12,086 nt of DNA from Spirochaetia bacterium (GTDB lineage: Bacteria; Spirochaetota; Spirochaetia; Treponematales; Breznakiellaceae). Location: the NCBI GenBank assembly GCA_025997715.1, contig BNUY01000095.1, positions 1 through 12,086 of the forward strand. The letters are read 5' to 3'. Position numbers and translations under genes: made by a program. Below the pieces are notes generated by a model. The model was not told the DNA's origin and made no database searches. It was given only the letters and a program-made list of their open reading frames with translations. The number at the start of each line of letters is the position of its first letter. The stretch's first letter is position 1. This document shows, one piece after another, positions 1 to 6,691 of this stretch.

Positions 1-7
1 GCCGCTT

Positions 8-376
8 ATGGCCCAGGAGAATACGGCGGAAACCTATGCGCTTACGGTAAGCCTGGAAAAGGTCTATCCGTACCGGAAGGGGTATATCGTAAAATACCGG
101 AAGGGAATCAGCCAAATGGTGGACGCCTACCTGCCCTATGAGTGGTTCAAGAAACCCGACGCCAAAAGTGCCGAGCCTCCCAAGGGGGAGCTGATATTGA
201 TGGGTTCCGGGTCCAATTGGCCTCGCATGACGGTATTCTACAAGAATGGGGAATTTGACCATGTCCGTCTTTATGTGCGGAAAGAGCAGTCCCATGAAAC
301 CTGGGGTAATGTGCCCCTTGAGGTGAATATTGATGACCGGTTTGAGAATGTAGAAGGCATTACCCTCGAATTTTAA
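8..376 (+). CDS. Conserved-looking hypothetical protein upstream of nrnA
   Basis: A 122-residue protein that I do not recognise. It is rich in Tyr, Lys and Glu, has no signal peptide or membrane segment, and looks like a small soluble, mainly beta protein. Alternating segments such as YPYRKGYIVKYRKG and MTVFYKNGEFDHVRLYV suggest this. Its stop overlaps the next ATG by one base (TAATG), so it is probably translationally coupled to the DHH phosphoesterase and lies in the same transcript. Only seven bases precede the ATG, so neither a ribosome binding site nor a longer upstream start can be judged. Composition is like the neighbours and there is no sign of transfer. Function is unknown; the coding call rests on frame length, the tight overlap and absence of a competing frame. 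Confidence 0.8.
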   Translation: MAQENTAETYALTVSLEKVYPYRKGYIVKYRKGISQMVDAYLPYEWFKKPDAKSAEPPKGELILMGSGSNWPRMTVFYKNGEFDHVRLYVRKEQSHETWGNVPLEVNIDDRFENVEGITLEF

Positions 377-1347
377 TGATCCAGGAGATCGCCGTCCCGC
401 CATCTTTGCTTGAGTTTATCCGCGGAGGTTCGAAGTTTCTGCTGGCGGGTCACAAGGAACCCGACGGGGACTGCGTGGGGAGTCAGCTTGCACTGGCCTC
501 AGTCCTGCAAAGAATGGGCAAAACGGCTGTCCCCTGTTCTGTCGGCCCCTTTAAACGTACCGAAATAAAGTCCTATGCCCCCCTGTTTATCCCCCAGCCC
601 GGGGATGCGGAACGGAATGGCGCCCGGCTGATCATCCTTGACTGTAGCTGCCGGGAACGTACCGGGGACTTGGCGCCTTTTGTGGAGGGGCTTCCCACGG
701 CGGTAATCGATCACCACGCTACCAGCGACCGCTCTGTCCCCCTGTTGTACCTGAACCCGGAGGCCCCCTCGACTACCTTCCTGGTCCTTGACCTCATTGA
801 AGCCCTGGGCCTTAGTCCCACGGCGGAGGAGGCGGAACTGCTTTTCTTCGGGCTTGCGACGGACACGGGTTTTTTCCGGCATGTGGACCAGGAGGGCGCC
901 GAAACCTTCCGCTGCGCTTCCCGGCTGATTAGCGCCGGGGCAAGTCCCAAAAAAGTGTTCCAGGCCATCAACGGCGGCAAAAGCCTGGATTCCCGGATAT
1001 TGATGGGGAAGGTTCTGTCGGCGGCGCGGTCCTTTTTCGGCGGGAAACTCCTCCTCTCCACCGAGTCCCTGGAGGATACAAAGCGTTTCGGGCTTGAGGG
1101 CCGGGATTCGGACAACCTTTACCAGCTTTTGCAGTCCGTGGCGGGGATGGAGGCCATCGTTATCATCCGCCAGGAAAGCCCGGAAAATTGCACCGTCGGG
1201 TTCCGTTCCCGGGACGCAGTGGATGTGGGGGCCATCGCCGCAGGGTTCGGCGGAGGCGGGCACAAAAATGCTGCGGGGCTCAGCATCGCCGGGACCATTG
1301 CAGAAATAGAGCCGAAGATTCTCGAAGCGTTTCGTAACGTTTTGTAA
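376..1347 (+). CDS. nrnA: DHH-family phosphoesterase, NrnA-like oligoribonuclease / pAp phosphatase
   Basis: A 323-aa cytoplasmic enzyme of the DHH/DHHA1 superfamily, the usual length for NrnA. The N-terminal DHH domain shows the metal-binding motifs in order: GHKEPDGDCVGSQ at residues 25-37 (H26, D30, D32), the aspartate of LILDCS near residue 89, the signature DHH at 112-114, and LATDTGFF near 160-166. The C-terminal DHHA1 substrate-binding domain has GGGGHKNAAG ending about residue 301, with H296. Family members degrade 2-5 nt RNAs and dephosphorylate 3'-phosphoadenosine 5'-phosphate using Mn2+. The start ATG overlaps the upstream stop (TAATG), implying coupling. There is no membrane or sensory domain, which argues against GdpP/RecJ. 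Other DHH-DHHA1 activities, such as pGpG or cyclic-dinucleotide intermediate hydrolysis, cannot be excluded from sequence alone. Confidence 0.9.
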   Translation: MIQEIAVPPSLLEFIRGGSKFLLAGHKEPDGDCVGSQLALASVLQRMGKTAVPCSVGPFKRTEIKSYAPLFIPQPGDAERNGARLIILDCSCRERTGDLAPFVEGLPTAVIDHHATSDRSVPLLYLNPEAPSTTFLVLDLIEALGLSPTAEEAELLFFGLATDTGFFRHVDQEGAETFRCASRLISAGASPKKVFQAINGGKSLDSRILMGKVLSAARSFFGGKLLLSTESLEDTKRFGLEGRDSDNLYQLLQSVAGMEAIVIIRQESPENCTVGFRSRDAVDVGAIAAGFGGGGHKNAAGLSIAGTIAEIEPKILEAFRNVL

Positions 1348-1428
1348 AAAACATGACATAGATCACCTTTTAGAAAGTAAAATTCACTTTTTTCGTCAAT
1401 ACCTCCGGTAAATCTATATTGTAGTACT

Positions 1429-2286
1429 ATGAGTGACAAAAAAACGTATGAAAGTTTTCCCTTAACAAAACTCCTGAACCGTTATTCCGCCGGGGCCATC
1501 AGTAAAAAAGATCTGGAGGGACAGATCTACAAATTTATCCTGGATAATTATCAGCAGTTTCATCCCTATGGGTGGAACATGGATGATTATATGGATTATA
1601 TTTGCTGGCTCTACCCGCGGATCAGCGCGGCCATTGAAAATTACCGGGACACGGGCGCCTCCTTTGATGCTTACATCAATTCAATGGTGCGCTGGTGTTC
1701 CAAGGAATACCGTGCCCGGGAGGCGGAGCACCAGACTGCGGAATATGCCTGCTGGAAGGCGAGGGCCCAGGACGATGCGGCCTGCGCGGAGGAAGAGGCG
1801 GTATACCTGGAACCGGAACCGGTCTTTGATGCGGTAAACAATCCCCGGCAAATATTAGTATTACTGCTTAAATCGTATCACTATATGTCGGCGGATTTTC
1901 TGGAACGCATATCCCCGGCCCTTAATATGGATCCAAAAAAACTCGGTGAACTGGTTGAGGGCTTACGAAAACTGCGTTTAGAGCGGGAGGAGGGAATCCG
2001 CTTACTCCAGGAACGGATACACAGCCAATTCTACCGGTGCATCATCTTTGAAAGAAAGCTCATGAAGGTGTCTCCGAATTCCGGCCGCCATGAAACGCTG
2101 GAACGCTGTTTGGTCCGGGGCCGAAAGCGGCTGGTGTCCATGCGGGAACGTTTGGCGGGGATGAAAACCGGGGCGAGCAATCGGCAGGTCGCAGAAATCC
2201 TGGAATCAAAAAAGGGAACGGTTGACGCTCACCTTGCCGCAGTAAAAGCCAAGTGGAAACAATATGATGACAACGATACTGATTAG
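1429..2286 (+). CDS. Sigma-70-like regulatory protein (divergent region 2 plus C-terminal HTH)
   Basis: A 285-aa soluble protein. Residues about 30-100 fit sigma-70 region 2: an acidic helical segment, WLYPRISAAIENYRDTGASF at 60-79, then DAYINSMVRWCSKEYRARE. This recalls the conserved 'FdAYi..mvRW..keYR' core that contacts polymerase and the -10 element. Residues about 249-275 (ASNRQVAEILESKKGTVDAHL and following) look like the helix-turn-helix of sigma region 4 or a LuxR-type HTH. The acidic middle (115-135) and helical 140-245 segment match nothing I know. There is no clear Shine-Dalgarno; a TATATT at 1415-1420 lies so close that the mRNA could be nearly leaderless. RlmJ starts 15 bases downstream, probably in the same operon. 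The regulator role is inferred from pattern resemblance; a structural or other DNA-binding function remains possible. Confidence 0.7.
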   Translation: MSDKKTYESFPLTKLLNRYSAGAISKKDLEGQIYKFILDNYQQFHPYGWNMDDYMDYICWLYPRISAAIENYRDTGASFDAYINSMVRWCSKEYRAREAEHQTAEYACWKARAQDDAACAEEEAVYLEPEPVFDAVNNPRQILVLLLKSYHYMSADFLERISPALNMDPKKLGELVEGLRKLRLEREEGIRLLQERIHSQFYRCIIFERKLMKVSPNSGRHETLERCLVRGRKRLVSMRERLAGMKTGASNRQVAEILESKKGTVDAHLAAVKAKWKQYDDNDTD

Positions 2287-2301
2287 CGGTATGATGCAGC
2301 A

Positions 2302-3156
2302 ATGCTGAGCTATAGGCACGCCTTCCACGCAGGAAACGCGGCGGATGTTTTAAAACATGCGGTTTTGACGTACTGCCTGGACTATTTGGGGCAAAAGGAA
2401 ACCCCCTTCCTTGCGGTTGATACCCACGCCGGGGCGGGGTTTTATTCGCTGACAGAAGGGTACGCCGCCCAAAACCGGGAATGGGAGCGGGGGATAGGAC
2501 GCTTGGTGGACCAGACAGCCTTGCCGCCCCTGCTTGCCCGATACGCCGCACTGGTGAAGGAAACGCTTGGCGTGGAACTACCGCGGTATCCCGGTTCTCC
2601 GGCGCTCATACAAAGGCTGCTCCGGGGACAGGACCGGGCGGTTTGTTTTGAACTGCACCCTGCGGATTTTACCGCCCTGGAGGAAAATTTTTCCGCCGAC
2701 CACCGGTTCCGGCTCCTGCGGGAAGACGGCCTTGGGGGGCTCAAGGCGCTGTTACCGCCGCCATCCCGCAGGGCTTGTGTTTTTATCGATCCCCCTTACG
2801 AAATGAAAAGCGATTATGCCGCAGTTCCGGAACACCTTGCCGAAGCGCTCCGGCGTTTTCCCACGGGCATGTACATCACCTGGTACCCGCTGCTGGGACG
2901 GAGGTCCGGGGCGGAGTCCGGCGGGGAGGGCGCGGCGCTGCGGGAAACCCTGCTCGGGCTCTACGGTGGGAACCGTTGTGCGGTGGAACTACGCACCGCG
3001 AAACCGCCGACTTTACCCGCATCTCCGCGTATGTACGGCAGCGGGCTGGTGATCTACAATCCGCCCTGGACGTTGCGGGGAGCCCTGGAGGAGAGCCTGC
3101 CGGTCCTAGTAGGTAGACACGAACTAAGTTGTGTCTACCTGCGAAAGAATAAATAA
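2302..3156 (+). CDS. rlmJ: 23S rRNA (adenine-2030-N6)-methyltransferase RlmJ
   Basis: A 284-aa SAM-dependent methyltransferase of the RlmJ/YhiR family, which methylates A2030 of 23S rRNA. The N-terminus MLSYRHAFHAGNAADVLKH closely follows the hallmark start of this family, which fixes the ATG at 2302. The SAM-binding loop is DTHAGAGFY from residue 40. The catalytic N6-adenine motif is DPPY at residues 163-166 (FIDPPYE). Near the end, MYGSGLVIYNPPWTL matches the family's conserved GSGL-x-NPPW segment. The C-terminus after that motif is short and basic (ending YLRKNK) and contains a perfect DNA hairpin at 3111-3140. The gene follows the sigma-like gene by 15 bases. It is preceded by no obvious ribosome binding site, so coupling to the upstream gene is likely. 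A second hairpin repeat overlaps its stop codon. Confidence 0.93.
   Translation: MLSYRHAFHAGNAADVLKHAVLTYCLDYLGQKETPFLAVDTHAGAGFYSLTEGYAAQNREWERGIGRLVDQTALPPLLARYAALVKETLGVELPRYPGSPALIQRLLRGQDRAVCFELHPADFTALEENFSADHRFRLLREDGLGGLKALLPPPSRRACVFIDPPYEMKSDYAAVPEHLAEALRRFPTGMYITWYPLLGRRSGAESGGEGAALRETLLGLYGGNRCAVELRTAKPPTLPASPRMYGSGLVIYNPPWTLRGALEESLPVLVGRHELSCVYLRKNK
3111..3140. repeat. Perfect 10-bp-arm hairpin inside the 3' end of rlmJ
   Basis: AGGTAGACAC (3111-3120) is the exact reverse complement of GTGTCTACCT (3131-3140). The 10-base loop GAACTAAGTT can itself pair AAC with GTT. The hairpin encodes residues VGRHELSCVY of RlmJ, after the conserved NPPW motif. It has no following T-run within coding sequence, so a classical terminator is not supported. 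It may be a small palindromic insertion that supplied the current C-terminus, or an mRNA-stability hairpin. Confidence 0.6.
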
Positions 3157-3252
3157 CCACGGACCACACCGACCACACGGACACGGACAAGACGGACTGG
3201 TTTTTTGCCTGTCTTTTTCTTTTGTCCGTGCTGTCCGTGTGGTCGGTGGTTT
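3155..3252. repeat. Imperfect long hairpin repeat, CACGGAC type
   Basis: An inverted repeat begins at the rlmJ stop codon. The best paired core is CACCGACCACACGGACA at 3167-3183 against its exact complement at 3232-3248 (17 bp). Outer AACCAC (3155-3160) pairs with GTGGTT (3246-3251) if about 8 bases bulge. Inner ACGGACAAGACGGAC pairs imperfectly with GTCCGTGCTGTCC. The core sequence resembles the interior of the element at 4738-4893 but lacks the GAGCCAGTTCC ends. It may function as a transcription barrier between rlmJ and the membrane-protein gene. Confidence 0.8.
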
Positions 3253-3327
3253 ACATTCTTCATACACAAGGAAGCTACGATTTGTCTATTTATTGCAACC
3301 ATCCTCAATAATTTGTGTCCAAATATT

Positions 3328-4005
3328 ATGAAACAATCTATAAAATCTTCCATTTTGCCCCTACCTTTTCAGACCCTGGGTGAAGAAATTGCCAATGCTA
3401 TTCTCCACGGACTTGGGGCGCTCCTGGCGGTGGCGGGGCTTGTCCTTCTGGTACTCCGGGGCAATGGCTACCTGGGCGCGTCTGTCGCCGCTGCGGGGGC
3501 TAAAACCATCACCTCCTATGTGATCTTTACCGGCGCCATGTTTTGCATGTTCCTGGCCTCCACCCTGTATCATGCTATTCAGCATACCGGGGCTAAACGT
3601 ATCTTCCGCATCCTGGATCATGCTGCAATCTACCTTTTTATTGCCGGTACCTACACCCCCTTCTGCCTGGTGGGACTCCGGGGCGCACTGGGCTGGGCCA
3701 TCTTCGGCGCCGAATGGGCCCTGGCCGCCGCCGGGATTACCCTCCACGCGGTAAACTACCGGCCCCTGAAAAAATTTGAACTGGCGGTGTATATCCTCAT
3801 GGGCTGGGCCATCGTTATTGCAACCGTGCCCTTGGTCAGGGCTATTTCCCTTTTGAGCCTCATCCTGCTGGCCGGAGGCGGCGCGGCTTATATGCTGGGC
3901 GCACTCTTTTACCGCAAGCACGAAACCAGGGGCGCCCACGTTACCTGGCATGTCTTTGTATTAGCCGGGGCAACCTGCCACTGGATGTCTATTTGGTGGT
4001 TGTAA
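3328..4005 (+). CDS. Hemolysin III / PAQR-family seven-helix membrane protein
   Basis: With the chosen start this is a 225-aa integral inner-membrane protein, typical for bacterial hemolysin III (YqfA/TrhA-like) proteins. Family hallmarks are HGLGALL at the first helix, STLYH ending at H82, LDHAAIYLFIAGTYTPF with D97, and HVTWH (H204, H208) plus H218 in the last helix. By analogy with PAQR receptors, H82 with H204/H208 would form the zinc site and D97 lies nearby, suggesting ceramidase-like or other hydrolase chemistry. Homologues are linked to membrane-lipid or fluidity homeostasis; haemolysis itself is poorly supported for most members. The frame opens earlier, at 3205, but residues encoded by 3205-3327 derive from the hairpin repeat and are Cys/Phe-rich. 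The ATG at 3328 just before the conserved N-terminus is therefore preferred. The gene converges on the next one with a 20-base gap. Confidence 0.88.
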   Translation: MKQSIKSSILPLPFQTLGEEIANAILHGLGALLAVAGLVLLVLRGNGYLGASVAAAGAKTITSYVIFTGAMFCMFLASTLYHAIQHTGAKRIFRILDHAAIYLFIAGTYTPFCLVGLRGALGWAIFGAEWALAAAGITLHAVNYRPLKKFELAVYILMGWAIVIATVPLVRAISLLSLILLAGGGAAYMLGALFYRKHETRGAHVTWHVFVLAGATCHWMSIWWL

Positions 4006-4025
4006 TAGTAATACTGCTGCTTAGG

Positions 4026-4652
4026 CTATTTGCTTAAAACGATGGTTGCGCACACATCGCATAAGGGGAAATAGGGGATATTAAATTCTTGAGCATACTT
4101 TTCTACGGCAGCCTTTCCTCCGTACATATCACCATTACAATCGTGTACAAAAATGTAGCCGCCCTTTTCCAGCCGGGGATAAAAATACATAAGCCCCTGA
4201 TATATCGGCTCGTATAAATCCGCATCAATACTAACAAAGGCAAATTGTTCCTCAACGTCCTCTGCGGTTTCCGGGAAATACCCTTTTTTGACGATACAGT
4301 TTTCCGGATACTTCATTTTATTCAAAACCACCTCAACGCTGGTATTGGTAAAATCGCTTGTCACCACTGCCGTTGAGAAATTCTGCGCTATTTCCGCGTT
4401 TACATCACGTTCGTCAAAGCCCTCAAAGGTATCAAACAAAAATAATTTTCTGTCGGGGAAACAGATATTGATTCTTTTCGCAAAATCACCCTTGTACACC
4501 CCCAACTCTGCAACGCAGCCCGCTACTTTTTTTTCATATATCCCGTTTGCAACCAGTAATAACGATGCGTACCGAACCGCATCGTTTGAAGTGAATATCT
4601 TGATTATCCAGGAAATCACCAGGTTTCTTATAACTTTTATGACCGTTTCCAT
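4026..4652 (-). CDS. TylF/MycF-like SAM-dependent methyltransferase
   Basis: A 208-aa class I methyltransferase resembling the TylF (macrocin O-methyltransferase) family. Visible motifs are the SAM-binding VAELGVYKGDFAKRI (about residues 46-60), LFLFDTFEGFDERD, and FVSIDADLYEPIYQGLMYF followed by YPRLEKGGYIFVHD. In the family the acidic residues of the last two motifs bind Mg2+ and position the sugar hydroxyl. Members modify sugars of macrolides, exopolysaccharides or O-antigens; the substrate here is unknown because no glycan cluster is present. A good ribosome binding site (GAGGT, 5 bases before the ATG on the minus strand) supports the start. The N-terminal hydrophobic stretch (about 8-20) may be a membrane-associated helix. 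The gene is clearly AT-richer than its neighbours and stands alone beside a repeat element, so acquisition by transfer is plausible. Confidence 0.85.
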   Translation of the reverse strand: METVIKVIRNLVISWIIKIFTSNDAVRYASLLLVANGIYEKKVAGCVAELGVYKGDFAKRINICFPDRKLFLFDTFEGFDERDVNAEIAQNFSTAVVTSDFTNTSVEVVLNKMKYPENCIVKKGYFPETAEDVEEQFAFVSIDADLYEPIYQGLMYFYPRLEKGGYIFVHDCNGDMYGGKAAVEKYAQEFNIPYFPLCDVCATIVLSK

Positions 4653-4737
4653 TTTTACCTCACAAGATACTATACGGGGAAACGCCCGGTCTGTATACGG
4701 TATTTAGGTATAATAATGAGGGAAATTTAAGTAAATT

Positions 4738-4893
4738 GAGCTGGTTCCAAAATAGAAGAATTTTTAACCACAGACCTCACGAACAGCACGGACAAAGGAA
4801 AGGATAAGAAAGCAGGAGTCCGTGGCGTCAGTGAGGTCGACTTTTCCACTCTTTGGGTGGAAAAGTGGTTAATCCTTATTTTGGAACTGGCTC
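4738..4893. mobile_element. MITE-like palindromic element with GAGC...GCTC ends (CACGGAC-type core)
   Basis: A 156-bp non-coding palindrome. Left end GAGCTGGTTCCAAAATA (4738-4754) is the inverted counterpart of the right end TATTTTGGAACTGGCTC (4877-4893) with two mismatches. AATT sits directly outside both ends; because AATT is its own complement it could be a 4-bp target duplication or an extension of the termini. Next inside are AACCAC/GTGGTT and GACCTCAC/GTGAGGTC, then GCACGGAC/GTCCGTGG. No open frame is present, so movement would need a transposase in trans. The first 31 bases match those of the element at 6507 except two positions. The rest of the 4653-5005 gap holds no gene that I can see; CGCTATATATAGCG (4929-4942) is a palindrome of unknown meaning. 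Confidence 0.8.
4840..4866. repeat. Small hairpin inserted in one arm of the 4738-4893 element
   Basis: ACTTTTCCAC (4840-4849) and GTGGAAAAGT (4857-4866) are perfect complements around a 7-base loop. The left arm of the larger palindrome runs straight from AACCAC to GACCTCAC, while the right arm has this extra hairpin between the matching segments. This implies the hairpin was added to the right arm after the palindrome formed. Confidence 0.6.
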
Positions 4894-5005
4894 AATTGGT
4901 CATAATTAAGACCCTATAGATGCACACCGCTATATATAGCGTTAGGTTAAGGAGGGGGGCGTCAAATTACTTCCCTATTTCCTTTCCCTGTGATTAAATA
5001 CCCTA

Positions 5006-6139
5006 ATGCACGCCGCAGCCGCCTTTGGAAAACCCCGGTTCCCCACCCTTCTGCTCCTTCTTTTCGCGCTTAGCCTCACCGTCGCCGGTTGTTCCACCGC
5101 ACGCAAAGAGACCCCCCGGGAAACGGTTTCCGGTGAAGCGGAGCTTGCCCCGGACCCAGCCGCCGGAACCGATACTGCGGAAGCAGGCGCCGCAGATCAG
5201 CCTGGCCCCGATGCGGCGGCGGTAACGGCTGATCAGGAAGCCCCGGTCGAGGCCCCGCCGTCCCAGCACGCCGCCTTGCGGATCGCCCTTGCCCCGGAGG
5301 AGGTCCGGCCCGGTGAGCCGTTTACCGTTGCCTTTGCAGCGGACGGGGATGGGGCGGCGCGGAACTTCCGGGTAGTTTTGCTCAACAGCAGGGGGGAGCG
5401 GCTTAGTAAGGCGGCGGTTTTTAGCCTGGGTGGGGAGGGGAAGCGGGTGTTGGCGGCGATTATGGCGGTTCCCTCAACCGCGAAGACCGGGGAGGCCCTG
5501 GTGCGGGTGGAACGGGACGGGGTAAGCCTGGGGGAGATTGCCCTGGGTATTCCGGAACGGGAATTTGCCGCGGAGGAAATTGCGCTGAACCAGCAGAATA
5601 CCGATATCCGTACCGTGCCGGACCCCCAAAAGACGGCGGAATCGGAACAGCTCTGGGGCATCATTAATTCCACGGGGACAACGATATTCACCGAAGCCCC
5701 CTTTGTCCCGCCAGTGACCTCCACCCGGAGAACCAGTTTCTACGGAGACCGCCGGGTATACCGGTATGTTTCAGGCAAAACCGATACGGCTATCCACGCG
5801 GGGGTCGATTACGGGGTTCCAAAGGGCACAACGGTACGGGCCTGCGCCGCCGGGAAGGTGGTCCTGGCGCGGTTCCGGATCGTCACAGGAAACTCGGTCA
5901 TTATTGAGCACCTGCCGGGGGTGTATTCCATCTATTATCACCTGGACAGCATTGGGGTGAATGAGGGGGATATGGTGAACCCCGGCGGCCTTTTGGGCGA
6001 ATCCGGGTCTACCGGGCTTGCCACCGGCCCCCATCTGCATTGGGAAATCCGGGTTTCCGGGGAGAACGCCGACCCCGATGCCTTCACCGCCCGGCCGGTG
6101 CTTGACAAAGAGGCGCTTTTGAGTAAACTGGGGGAATAG
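5006..6139 (+). CDS. M23 (LytM-type) metallopeptidase lipoprotein
   Basis: A 377-aa predicted lipoprotein. Residues 1-28 form a signal peptide (basic n-region, LLLLLFALSL core) with lipobox TVAGC and lipidated C29. Residues about 30-90 are an Ala/Pro/Glu/Asp-rich linker of low complexity. Residues 90-180 form a beta-rich domain (IALAPEEVRPGEPFTVAF and onward). The C-terminal M23 domain spans about 240-365, with zinc ligands H264 and D268 in HAGVD, H312 of YYHLD, and HLH at 343-345. All catalytic residues are present, so it should be an active peptidoglycan endopeptidase rather than a NlpD/EnvC-type activator lacking them. It probably acts at the periplasmic face, anchored to a membrane. The ATG at 5006 lacks a clear ribosome binding site, but it gives a sensible signal peptide. 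The S21 gene follows 48 bases downstream. Confidence 0.9.
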   Translation: MHAAAAFGKPRFPTLLLLLFALSLTVAGCSTARKETPRETVSGEAELAPDPAAGTDTAEAGAADQPGPDAAAVTADQEAPVEAPPSQHAALRIALAPEEVRPGEPFTVAFAADGDGAARNFRVVLLNSRGERLSKAAVFSLGGEGKRVLAAIMAVPSTAKTGEALVRVERDGVSLGEIALGIPEREFAAEEIALNQQNTDIRTVPDPQKTAESEQLWGIINSTGTTIFTEAPFVPPVTSTRRTSFYGDRRVYRYVSGKTDTAIHAGVDYGVPKGTTVRACAAGKVVLARFRIVTGNSVIIEHLPGVYSIYYHLDSIGVNEGDMVNPGGLLGESGSTGLATGPHLHWEIRVSGENADPDAFTARPVLDKEALLSKLGE

Positions 6140-6174
6140 GACTTCGTTCTATACATTCTTACCGAGGCAGGAAG

Positions 6175-6183
6175 GGAGGTGAT
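6175..6183 (+). promoter_or_regulatory. Strong Shine-Dalgarno site deciding the rpsU TTG start
   Basis: GGAGGTGAT is a nine-base match to the complement of the usual 16S rRNA 3' end. It sits 4 bases before the TTG at 6188. The S21 N-terminus begins exactly there, and no ATG or GTG is available nearby in frame. Confidence 0.85.
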
Positions 6184-6187
6184 TTAA

Positions 6188-6391
6188 TTGGCGCATATCA
6201 TCGTGGATGATAACGAGCCGCTGGAAAAAGCTATCAAGCGGTTCAAACGTTCCGTGGAAAAGGAAGGCATCATTCGGGAATACAAAAAGCGGGAATATTA
6301 TGAAAAACCCTCCACCATCCTCAACCGGAAGAAAAAGGCTATTGCACGAAAATTGATGAAAAAATCCCGGAAAGGCCGGTCGGACTACTAA
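6188..6391 (+). CDS. rpsU: 30S ribosomal protein S21
   Basis: A 67-aa, strongly basic protein that matches bacterial S21. It starts [20 protein letters not shown] and continues with the family's [17 protein letters not shown] and a Lys/Arg-rich C-terminal helix ([18 protein letters not shown]). S21 binds the 30S platform near the 16S 3' end and helps initiation by base pairing with leader sequences. Translation begins at a TTG preceded by a very strong Shine-Dalgarno. This may tie S21 output to 30S availability, though that is inference. The gene is followed by a terminator-like hairpin at 6401-6437 and then by nested repeat elements. It may be cotranscribed with the M23 lipoprotein gene, 48 bases upstream, or have its own promoter (TATACA near 6150). 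Confidence 0.96.
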   Translation: MAHIIVDDNEPLEKAIKRFKRSVEKEGIIREYKKREYYEKPSTILNRKKKAIARKLMKKSRKGRSDY

Positions 6392-6400
6392 TCTGATTAG

Positions 6401-6437
6401 AACGTGAAGGGCGCACCGTGAACGGGCCTTTCACGTT
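6401..6437 (+). terminator. Terminator-like hairpin after rpsU, T-tract missing
   Basis: AACGTGAA (6401-6408) pairs with TTCACGTT (6430-6437), and the inner GGGC/GCCT extends it imperfectly. This is the expected place for the rpsU terminator. The bases after the stem are CTGAGCC, not a T-run, because the outer repeat element starts at 6440. The original T-tract may have been displaced by that insertion. Confidence 0.5.
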
Positions 6438-6501
6438 CTGAGCCAGTTCCAAAATTGAAAAAAAACCACGAAAAATACGAAACACACGAAAAAGAAATAG
6501 T

Positions 6502-6506
6502 AATGT
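6502..6506. repeat. 5-bp target-site duplication, left copy (right copy 6692-6696)
   Basis: AATGT is repeated exactly and immediately outside the GAGCC and GGCTC ends of the inner element. Deleting one copy with the element rejoins the two arms of the outer hairpin (AAAAAGAAATAGT-AATGT-GTAATTCTTTTTT). Confidence 0.8.
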
Positions 6507-6691
6507 GAGCCAGTTCCAAAATAGAAGAATTTTTAACCGCCAAGGCGCCGAAGGCGCGCAAAGGGGAAGAAAAGACCCCTTCGGGACCTGGCTATCCCTC
6601 ATCTTCCTTTGTCGCCTTCGGCGCCTTGGCGGTTTTTCTTCTTCTTCCGGGTTCCTTGATGATTAATTGATTTTCATTTTGGAACTGGCTC
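6507..6691. mobile_element. Inner MITE-like element nested in the outer one (CGCCAAGGCG-type core)
   Basis: A 185-bp element beginning GAGCCAGTTCCAAAAT (6507-6522) and ending ATTTTGGAACTGGCTC (6676-6691), perfect 16-bp inverted ends. It is flanked on both sides by the 5-base direct repeat AATGT (6502-6506 and 6692-6696), a typical transposition footprint. The core has a perfect 22-bp inverted repeat at 6535-6556 and 6613-6634, built around AACCGCCAAGGCGCCGAAGG. The segment 6523-6537 (AGAAGAATTTTTAAC...) is shared with the 4738 element. No coding frame is convincing. Confidence 0.85.

Noticed and set aside
499..1359. Long minus-strand open frame (286 codons) opposite nrnA
   Set aside because: It mirrors a gene with complete DHH/DHHA1 motifs, and its translation is Pro/Gly/Arg-rich with no recognisable domain; GC-rich codon use keeps the antisense frame open.
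3205..3327. N-terminal extension of the hemolysin III frame
   Set aside because: It translates the right arm of a DNA hairpin repeat and gives a Cys/Phe-rich stretch; the family N-terminus begins after the ATG at 3328.
4920..4997. 25-codon frame upstream of the M23 gene
   Set aside because: No ribosome binding site at its start and no coding signal; the GGAGGGG within it has no start codon at a suitable distance.
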